Shown in pieces: positions 1-7,500 of a stretch of 64,000 nt of DNA. Position 1 is the first letter of the stretch; every line of letters begins with the position of its first letter. The position numbers and the translations under genes are program-made. The notes beneath the pieces were generated by a model. The model made no database searches. It worked only from the letters and a program-made list of their open reading frames with translations, and was not told where the DNA came from. Source of the stretch: Paraburkholderia sp. DHOC27 (lineage in GTDB: Bacteria; Pseudomonadota; Gammaproteobacteria; Burkholderiales; Burkholderiaceae); contig NZ_QVQV01000002.1 of NCBI RefSeq assembly GCF_003429005.1, positions 124,001-188,000 on the forward strand, read 5' to 3'.

Positions 1-1
1 T

Positions 2-865
2 GTCGAAGCCGGCGTGCCGCCCGGCACGGTGGGCCTCGTGTTCGGCGATCCCGCTGAAATCTCCAACTACCTGATCCCGCACCCGATCATCCGCAAGGTG
101 ACCTTTACGGGTTCGACGCCAGTCGGCAAACAACTGGCTGCGCTCGCCGGCACGCATATGAAGCGCGCCACGATGGAGCTGGGCGGTCACGCGCCGGTCA
201 TCGTCGCGGAAGACGCCGACGTCACGCTGGCGGTCAAGGCCGCCGGCGCCGCGAAGTTCCGCAACGCGGGCCAGGTCTGCATTTCGCCGACCCGTTTCCT
301 CGTTCACAACAGCATCCGCGAAGCCTTCACCGAGGCGCTCGTCAAGCATGCGGAAAGCCTCAAGCTGGGTGACGGCCTCACCGAAGGCACGACGCTTGGG
401 CCGCTCGCCAACGCGCGCCGTCTGACGGCAATGGCCAAGGTGCTCGACAACGCCCGCGCCACCGGCGCGACGGTCGCCACGGGCGGCGAGCGCGTGGGCA
501 GCGAAGGCAACTTCTTCGCGCCCACGGTGCTGACCAACGTGTCGCTCGAAGCGGACGTCTTCAACAACGAGCCGTTCGGTCCGGTCGCAGCCATTCGTGG
601 CTTCGACAAGCTGGAAGACGCCATCGCGGAAGCGAACCGCCTGCCGTACGGTCTTGCGGGTTATGCGTTCACGAAGTCGTTCACCAACGTGCACATGCTG
701 TCGCAACAGCTCGAAGTCGGCATGCTGTGGATCAACCAGCCTGCTACGCCGACGCCGGAAATGCCGTTCGGCGGCGTGAAGGATTCGGGCTATGGTTCGG
801 AAGGCGGACCGGAAGCGCTCGAAGCGTACCTGGTCACGAAGTCGGTGACGGTGATGACGACCTGA
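2..865 (+). CDS. Aldehyde dehydrogenase family protein (5' truncated by window)
   Basis: The reading frame is open from base 2 and its start lies outside the window. The 287 visible residues are the C-terminal part of an NAD(P)+-dependent aldehyde dehydrogenase, a cytosolic enzyme oxidising an aldehyde to its acid. The general-base Glu is seen in MELGGHAP and the catalytic Cys in GQVCISPTR. The NNEPFGPV and [11 protein letters not shown] stretches are conserved in the family. The tail ([14 protein letters not shown]) resembles succinate-semialdehyde dehydrogenase-like members, but the substrate cannot be assigned from this part. A strong terminator follows 45 bases after the stop, so this is the last gene of its transcript and is separate from the marR run downstream. 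Confidence 0.9.
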   Translation, partial: VEAGVPPGTVGLVFGDPAEISNYLIPHPIIRKVTFTGSTPVGKQLAALAGTHMKRATMELGGHAPVIVAEDADVTLAVKAAGAAKFRNAGQVCISPTRFLVHNSIREAFTEALVKHAESLKLGDGLTEGTTLGPLANARRLTAMAKVLDNARATGATVATGGERVGSEGNFFAPTVLTNVSLEADVFNNEPFGPVAAIRGFDKLEDAIAEANRLPYGLAGYAFTKSFTNVHMLSQQLEVGMLWINQPATPTPEMPFGGVKDSGYGSEGGPEALEAYLVTKSVTVMTT

Positions 866-910
866 CGCTGCGTTAAAGCAGCAGCGTCCGCTGTCATGAA
901 GATGTATAGC

Positions 911-939
911 GTGGCCCCATGTGGGGCCACTTTTTTTTT
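911..939 (+). terminator. Rho-independent terminator of the aldehyde dehydrogenase transcript
   Basis: A perfect 8-bp stem (GTGGCCCC / GGGGCCAC) with a 4-base loop is followed at once by nine T residues. It sits 45 bases after the upstream stop codon. This is the clearest intrinsic terminator in the window. Confidence 0.93.
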
Positions 940-1001
940 CGCGGCACGCGTGGTGAAACCTCGTGCATGGACCACGGGTCCGGCGCTTTTTAAGCATTCA
1001 C

Positions 1002-1074
1002 TTGACAGCCGCGCAGTTACGAAGGTAACCTTAGCAGGTAGCCTTCATAGTTTACACGTGGTTTACATCCACGT
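1002..1074 (+). promoter_or_regulatory. Probable promoter/operator region of the marR gene
   Basis: A consensus -35 hexamer TTGACA lies at 1002-1007. Downstream are two palindromes: AAGGT-A-ACCTT at 1022-1032, itself overlapping GTTAC-N4-GTAAC at 1016-1029, and ACGTGG-N7-CCACGT at 1056-1074. No good -10 hexamer is obvious. MarR proteins are homodimers that usually bind palindromes in their own promoters, so autoregulation is the likely reading. That reading is inference; the palindromes themselves are directly visible. Confidence 0.5.
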
Positions 1075-1105
1075 GGTTTGCAGTGAATCAGCGTGAGGTC
1101 CCACC

Positions 1106-1558
1106 ATGAGCGAAATCCCGAGCAATACCGACGTGGCCCGCATCACGGCGCTCGCAGGCGAGTTGCGCGTCGTGGTCGGTCAGTTGAAGCGGCGTCTGCG
1201 CGAGCAGTCCAATCTCGGCGACCTCTCGTGGACCCAGTTGCGCGTGCTGTCGCGGCTCGATCGTGAGGGCCCCGCCACTGTCACCGCGCTCGCCCGCGCC
1301 GAAGGCATCCGTCCGCAATCAATGGGTGAAACCGTCGCCGCGCTCAAGGCCGTGGGCTTTGTCAGCGGCAAGCCCGATCCCAACGACGGCCGGCAAACCG
1401 TACTGTCACTCACGCCGGCCTGCGTCAAGGCAATCAAGAGCGGTCGTGCGGCGAATGACGACTGGTTGTCGAAGGCAATCAGCGCGCGGCTCGAAGCATC
1501 CGAACAGGAACAGCTCGCCGCCGCCATCGAACTGCTCAAACGCATCATTGCAACCTGA
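1106..1558 (+). CDS. MarR-family transcriptional regulator
   Basis: A 150-residue protein with the MarR winged-helix layout. The recognition region LSWTQLRVLSRLDREGPATVT...LARAEGIRPQSMGETVAALKAVGFVS is followed by the wing stretch DPNDGRQTVLSLT, which carries the family's characteristic Asp-Arg pair. The ATG start has a GAGG ribosome-binding site about 8 bases upstream. It is followed 131 bases later by an isochorismatase-like gene and an MFS exporter on the same strand. This is a common MarR arrangement in which the regulator represses an efflux or detoxification operon and is released by a small ligand. The ligand is unknown. Palindromes in its promoter suggest self-repression. Confidence 0.9.
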   Translation: MSEIPSNTDVARITALAGELRVVVGQLKRRLREQSNLGDLSWTQLRVLSRLDREGPATVTALARAEGIRPQSMGETVAALKAVGFVSGKPDPNDGRQTVLSLTPACVKAIKSGRAANDDWLSKAISARLEASEQEQLAAAIELLKRIIAT

Positions 1559-1689
1559 TCCGCCACCGCCTGCATTCACCCGCGTGCATTCATACGCTGG
1601 CGGCCACCCTCGAGCAATCCCGAGCCGCGCATACGCAAGCGGCCCATCCAGACCTCTCGTCGCAGCACTCTCACCTGAAGGAGATTCTC

Positions 1690-2253
1690 ATGGCAGTCAC
1701 TACCCTCGATCCGAACACCGCCCTCATCGTCATCGACCTGCAAAAAGGCATTCTCGCGCTGCCCACCGCGCATCCCACGGGTCCTGTCGTGGAGCAGGCG
1801 GCTACCGTGCTCGACGCGTTCCGCAAGCGTCATCTGCCGGTCGTGCTGGTGAACGTGGCAGGCGTGGCGCCGGGCCGCAATGAGCAACCGCGCAGCACGC
1901 ACGGCTTCCCCGCTGACTGGGCCGATCTCGCGCCTGAACTGAAGCAGCAGGCCGACGACCATCTGGTCACGAAGCACACCTGGGGCGCGTTCACCAACAC
2001 CGACCTCGAGCAATATTTGAAGAGCAAGGGCGTGACACAGGTCGTGATCGTCGGCGTCGCCACCAGCATTGGCGTGGAATCCACGGCACGTTACGCGTCG
2101 GAACTGGGCTTGAACATCACGCTCGCCGTCGACGCGATGACCGACCTGAACGCGGACGCGCATCACAACTCCATCACGCGGATTTTCCCGCGCCTCGGCG
2201 AGACCGGCACGACGCGTGAAGTGCTCGATCTGCTGGAAAAAACCCACGCATGA
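1690..2253 (+). CDS. Isochorismatase-like (cysteine hydrolase superfamily) protein lacking the catalytic Cys
   Basis: A 187-residue protein with the alpha/beta fold of isochorismatases and nicotinamidases. The Asp of the catalytic triad is in LIVIDLQKG and the Lys in TKHTWGAF. At the nucleophile position, where hydrolytic members carry Cys in a GVATxxCV motif, this protein reads GVATSIGVESTAR, so Gly replaces Cys. There is no cysteine anywhere in the chain. Classical cysteine-hydrolase chemistry is therefore unlikely. Isochorismatases proper also lack this Cys, so another hydrolysis or a non-catalytic role is open. An AAGGAG ribosome-binding site precedes the ATG. The gene lies between marR and an MFS gene and is probably cotranscribed with them. 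Confidence 0.85.
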   Translation: MAVTTLDPNTALIVIDLQKGILALPTAHPTGPVVEQAATVLDAFRKRHLPVVLVNVAGVAPGRNEQPRSTHGFPADWADLAPELKQQADDHLVTKHTWGAFTNTDLEQYLKSKGVTQVVIVGVATSIGVESTARYASELGLNITLAVDAMTDLNADAHHNSITRIFPRLGETGTTREVLDLLEKTHA

Positions 2254-2293
2254 TGAACGCGGCGAGCCTGCCTGCGCGCAAGGAAACCCACCG

Positions 2294-3577
2294 GTGACAG
2301 GCACCTTCCGGTCACTGCGCGGCTTCAACTACCGGGTGTGGGCGGCGGGCGCGCTCGTGTCCAACGTCGGCACCTGGATGCAGCGCACGGCGCAGGACTG
2401 GCTCGTCCTCACCGAACTGACGCACCGGAACGCCACCGCGGTGGGCATCGTGATGGCGTTGCAGTTCGGTCCCATGCTGCTCCTCTTGCCGCTGACCGGC
2501 TACGCCGCCGATCACCTCAACCGCCGCAAGCTGCTACTGGTCACCCAGGCCACGATGGGCGCGCTCGCGCTCGGTCTGGGCGTGCTCACGCTGAGCGGCC
2601 TCGTGCAGTTGTGGCACGTGTATGTGTTTGCGTTTTTGCTCGGCTGCGTGAGCGCATTCGATTCGCCCGCGCGTCAGACCTTCGTGGTCGAACTGGTCGG
2701 CGAAGACGATCTCTCCAACGCCGTGGCGCTCAACTCCACGTCGTTCAACGCGGGGCGCATGATCGGCCCGGCGGTGGCCGGCGTGTTGATCGCTTCGGTG
2801 GGCACCGGCTGGGTGTTCCTGATCAACGCGCTCTCGTTTGCCGCCGTGCTCGGCTCGCTGAAGCTTTTGCGCGTCGAGGCGCTGCATCATCGGCTCACCG
2901 CGAGCCGTGGCCGTAGCGGTTTTATCGATGGCTTTCGTTATGTGCTGAAGCGGCCCGACCTGAAAGCGCTGCTACTGATGCTGTTCCTGATCGGCACCTT
3001 CGGACTCAACTTCCCGATCTTCATTTCCACCATGTCAGTCACGGCATTTCATGCCGGCGCGAGTCAGTACGGACTCCTGACCTCGACGATGGCAGTCGGC
3101 TCGGTCACGGGTGCCTTGCTGGCCGCGCGCCGCGCAAGGCCGCACATCGGCCTGCTGCTGGTGAGCGCGACGCTGTTTGGCTGCGGTTGCACGCTGGCGG
3201 CCTGCATGCCCACCTACGTGCTGTTCGGCGTGACGCTGACCATGATCGGCATCTGCACGCAAACCTTCACGACGTCCACCAACAGCCTGGTCCAGCTCTC
3301 CACCGAACCCGCCATGCGCGGACGGGTGGTGGCCATCCTGCTCGCCATCGCCTTGGGCGGCACGCCGCTGGGTGCGCCGATCGTCGGCTGGGTGGCCGAT
3401 CATTTCGGACCGCGCTGGGCACTGGCGGTGGGCGCAGCCTCGGGCTTCGCGGCCGCGCTGGTCGGGATTCACTACCTCAGGAAATACCGCAATCTGCAGG
3501 TGCGATGGGAAGACGGCTGGGTGCGGGTAAGCCTCGATGCGCCCGCTCCGCTCAGCCCGCTCAATCCGCTCTCCTAG
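2294..3577 (+). CDS. MFS transporter (MFS_3/EntS-like exporter)
   Basis: A 427-residue integral inner-membrane protein with about 12 hydrophobic segments, opening with TFRSLRGFNYRVWAAGALVS and GTWMQRTAQDWLVL, as is typical of MFS_3/enterobactin-exporter-like drug exporters. The DHLNRRKLLL loop after helix 2 corresponds to the MFS signature. I chose the GTG at 2294 because AAGGA lies 9 bases upstream and the hydrophobic core begins soon after. An earlier in-frame start would overlap the upstream gene. It is likely controlled by the MarR protein. Its stop codon overlaps the stop of the convergent LysR gene (CTAG shared). Confidence 0.88.
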   Translation: MTGTFRSLRGFNYRVWAAGALVSNVGTWMQRTAQDWLVLTELTHRNATAVGIVMALQFGPMLLLLPLTGYAADHLNRRKLLLVTQATMGALALGLGVLTLSGLVQLWHVYVFAFLLGCVSAFDSPARQTFVVELVGEDDLSNAVALNSTSFNAGRMIGPAVAGVLIASVGTGWVFLINALSFAAVLGSLKLLRVEALHHRLTASRGRSGFIDGFRYVLKRPDLKALLLMLFLIGTFGLNFPIFISTMSVTAFHAGASQYGLLTSTMAVGSVTGALLAARRARPHIGLLLVSATLFGCGCTLAACMPTYVLFGVTLTMIGICTQTFTTSTNSLVQLSTEPAMRGRVVAILLAIALGGTPLGAPIVGWVADHFGPRWALAVGAASGFAAALVGIHYLRKYRNLQVRWEDGWVRVSLDAPAPLSPLNPLS

Positions 3578-4491
3578 TCCTGCTCGCCGCCCAGATCCGG
3601 GTGCGCTTTCGCCAGCTCGGTCACCCAATCGGTGAAGGCGCGCACGCGTGAACTCAGATTGCGCCGGTGCGGATAGACGATCGACAGCGGCGTGGACGGA
3701 ATCGCGTACGAGGTGAGAATCTCGCGCAATTCACCGCGCTCGATCATGTCCGCCACCATGAAGCGCGACGGCTGGATGATGCCGTAGCCGAGCGCGCCCG
3801 CCGTGATGTAGACCGTGCCGTCGTTGACCGCCAGTGCGCCGTTGATCGGCACCTTGACGATCTCGCCATCCACCTCGTATTCGAACGGAAAGGTCTTGCC
3901 GCTGCGCGCCGAGACATAGTTGACCGCGCGATGCTGCTGCAGATCGTCGAGCGTGGCCGGCGTGCCATGCGCGTCGAGATACGCAGGCGACGCACAGGTG
4001 GTGATGCGCGAGTTGCCGATGCGCCGCGCCACGAGACTCGACTCTTCGAGCGTACCCATGCGGATCACGCAGTCCACGCCGTCCTGGATCAGATCGATGT
4101 TGCGGTCCGCGAGTCCAAGACGCACGTCGATATGCGGAAACTTTGCGTAGAAGTCGCCGAGCGCCGGCAACAGCAGCGCCTTGGCGAGCGTGCCGGAGGT
4201 GTCCACGCGGATCGTGCCGGTCGGGCTCTGGCGCTTGTTCGACAGCGACGACTCCGCATCCGAGATCTCCGAAAGAATGCTCACGCAACGTTCGTAGTAC
4301 ACCGCGCCGTCCTCGGTCACACTCACCTGCCGCGTGGTGCGGTTCAAAAGCCGCACGCCGACGTGCTGCTCGAGCCCCTGGATCAGATTGCTCACCGAGC
4401 CGCGCGGCAGGTCGAGCAGCTCCGCCGCCTTCGAGAAGCTGTTGGTTTCCACCACGCGCGTGAACACTTCCATGGCCTGCAGGCGGTCCAT
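3574..4491 (-). CDS. LysR-family transcriptional regulator
   Basis: A 305-residue LTTR. The N-terminal helix-turn-helix is visible (MEVFTRVVETNSFSKAAELL, then VSNLIQGLEQHVGVRLLNRTTR), followed by a two-lobe effector domain. The C-terminal SIVYPHRRNLSSRVRAFTDW is typical of the CrgA/DmlR-like branch. It lies only 25 bases downstream of the giant sensor kinase on the same strand, so it may be read through from that gene or from its own promoter inside the kinase 3' end. It converges on, and overlaps by 4 bases, the MFS gene. Target genes are not evident. Confidence 0.9.
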   Translation of the reverse strand: MDRLQAMEVFTRVVETNSFSKAAELLDLPRGSVSNLIQGLEQHVGVRLLNRTTRQVSVTEDGAVYYERCVSILSEISDAESSLSNKRQSPTGTIRVDTSGTLAKALLLPALGDFYAKFPHIDVRLGLADRNIDLIQDGVDCVIRMGTLEESSLVARRIGNSRITTCASPAYLDAHGTPATLDDLQQHRAVNYVSARSGKTFPFEYEVDGEIVKVPINGALAVNDGTVYITAGALGYGIIQPSRFMVADMIERGELREILTSYAIPSTPLSIVYPHRRNLSSRVRAFTDWVTELAKAHPDLGGEQD

Positions 4492-4516
4492 ACGGCAATT
4501 CCTTATCGATCAGGGT

Positions 4517-7500
4517 TTAAAGAGGTCGCGGGGCTGCGCGCGTCAACAGATTGACGAGCGTCTGCGGATCATAAGGCTTGCGCAGCGAGGTTGCCTCGGG
4601 CAGCGCAGCCCGTTGCGCCGGTGTCAGCACGAGATCGTAGCCCGACAGAAACACCACCGGCAAATGTGAACGGAAACGGCAGGCGTCGATGGCGAGTTCG
4701 ACACCCGAGCGTCCGGCGAGACCCACGTCCGTCAGCAGCACGTCGATGGTTTCCTCGCCCAGCACGCGCAGCGCCTGGGCTTCGTCCTCGGCTTCGAAGA
4801 TCGTCAGCCCGAAGGTGCGCAACAGTTCGGCGGTGCTCAGGCGCACCAGTTCGTCGTCTTCGACGTAGAGGATGCGCAGGTTTGCGGTCGTCGTGGCCTC
4901 GACGGTGTCCTTGTCCAGGGCGGACGCCGACCGTGCACCGGAAGCGTCAGCAGCAGCCGCGTGATCGCGTGTATCGCGCCCTGCTGCCTCATCCTCGTCC
5001 ACCTGCCCGCCTTGCCGCCGCAGCACGTGCCGGACCTTGCGCGCCAGCGCCTCGTACGTATAAGGCTTGCTCAGCAGTTCGATGCCCTCGTCCAGCCGCC
5101 CCGCATGCACGATGGCGTTGTCGGTATAGCCGGAGGTGAACAGCACCGCCACCTCGGGCAAGCGCTCGCGAGCCTTGCGTGCCAGCTCGGGACTGCGCAA
5201 CGGGCCTGGCATGACCACGTCGGTGAACAGCAGATCGATCGGCACGCCGCTTTCCACGATGGCGAGCGCGCTTTGCGCGTCTTTCGCCTTCAGCACGCGG
5301 TAGCCGAGATCGCTCAACATCTCCACCACCGTCGAGCGCACGTCCTCGTCGTCCTCCACCACCAGCACCGTTTCGTTGCCGCCCCGGAACGGCCCGGCAT
5401 CCACCAGCGTTTCCAGGTCCTCTTCCTGGCGCACGCGCGGCAGATAAAGCCGCACCGTGGTGCCATGCCCCGGCTCGCTGTAGATCTTCACGTGGCCGCC
5501 CGACTGCTTGACGAAGCCATACACCATGCTGAGCCCGAGCCCCGTGCCCTGACCTTCCGGCTTGGTCGTGAAGAACGGTTCGAAGGCGCGTTCGCGCACG
5601 TCGGGCGGCATGCCCGTGCCGGTATCGGTCAGTGCCAGCATCACGTACTGGCCCGGTGTCACGTCCGCGTTGCGCTGCGCGTAGACATCGTCGAGCGAGG
5701 CGTTGCCGGCTTCCATCGTGAGACGGCCGTGGCCGCGCATGGCGTCACGCGCGTTGATGGCCAGATTGAGCAGCGCGTTTTCGACCTGGAACGGATCGAT
5801 CAGCGTATTCCACAGCCCGCCTGAGACCACGGTTTCGATCTCGATGCCGTCGCCCAGCGCGCGGCGGAACATGTCGTCGAGGCCGCGAATGAAACGGCCG
5901 AGATTGACCACTTTCGGCGCGAGCGGTTGGCGTCGTCCAAAGGCCAGCAACTGTGAAGCGAGGTTCGCGCCGCGCGCCACCCCGGCGAGCGCATTGCGCA
6001 CCCGCTGCCCGGCAATGCCGTCGCCCGCCACGTCCTTGGCGAGCAGTTGCAGATTGCCGCCGATCACCTGCAGCAGATTGTTGAAGTCATGCGCCACGCC
6101 GCCGGTCAGCTTGCCGATCGACTCCATCTTCTGCGCCATGCGCAGCGCTTCCTCGGCGTGTTGCAGGGCTTCGGTGGTCTCCTTGTCGGCGGTGATGTCG
6201 CGCCCCACGCCGTGGATGAGCCCCGTGCCCGGATCGAGCGACACGGTCCACGCCACCCAGCGCCACGCGCCGTCCACCCGCCGCAGACGCGTCTCGTAGC
6301 GCACCGGCGTGCCGGTGCGGCGCAGGCGGTCCAGATACGCGGTGACCACGGCGATGCCGTTTTCATCCAGCAACTCCATGTACGAATGCGTGAGCAGCCA
6401 TTGCGTCGAATAGCCGAGCGTGGCGCTCCACGATGGACTGATGCGTTGCAGCCGGCCTTCGAAGTCGCCCACCGCAAGCAGATCCTCGCTCAGTTCCCAC
6501 AGACGGTTGCGGTCGGCAACCGCTTCGGTGACGCGCCGCTCGAGCGTCTCGTTCAGATCCCGCAAGGCGCTCTGCGCCTTGGTGCGTTCGGCGATCTCGT
6601 TCTGCGCGGCCTGATAGAGCCGCGCGTTGTCGATGGCAATCGCGGCCTGCGCCGCGATCCCGGTCACGATGCGCTCGGCGCGCAGATCGAAAACGCCGGC
6701 CTGAGGATGACCGAACAGCAGACCGCCGAGCACCTTGCCCGTGCGCGAAATGACGGGCGCGGCGAGATAGCTGCGCACGGGCGGATGGCCGGGCGGCATG
6801 CCGTGATGGGGTGCGGCCTGACCATAGCGCGGATCTTTGGTGACGTCGTCGATCCGCACGATGGCCTCGCCATTGAAGGTGGGACCGAACAGGACCGTAT
6901 TGCGCGGCATGGGCAGCGCGGCGAACGCGTCTTTGGCCGCGCCGGACAGCGTGTACAGCCGATAGCTGCCTTCTTCGTCGTCCTGCACGTTGTAGAAAAA
7001 CGAGCCGAGCGCGGCGCCCGTGAGTTCCGTGGCGGCGTCCGTTACGATCTGCACCGCGCGGCTCAGATCGAGTTCCGCGGAGACCGCCTTGCCGATCCGG
7101 TTGAGGATTTCGAGCGTGCGTGATTCTTCGCGCAGCGTGCGCTCGGTGGCGCGCCGCAGCCGCGCGAGATGCAGATTGCCCGCCACCCGCGCCAGCAATT
7201 CACGGGCGGAAAACGGCTTGGTCAGATAGTCGTCCGCGCCGGATTCCAGACCGCCCACGCGTGCTTCTTCGCCCGCGCGCGCCGACAGCAGCAGCACCGG
7301 CGTCTCGCGCAGCATGGGGTCGTCGCGCAGCGCGCGCAGCATGCCGAAACCGTCGAGGCGCGGCATCATCACGTCCGAGACGATCAGGTCGGGCGGCGCG
7401 GCCCGCGCGGCATCGAGCGCGGCCTGGCCGTCTATCGCGACGCTGACCTCATGGCCCGCCTGACGCAGAATGCGGCGCATGTAATCGCGCAGGTCGGCGT

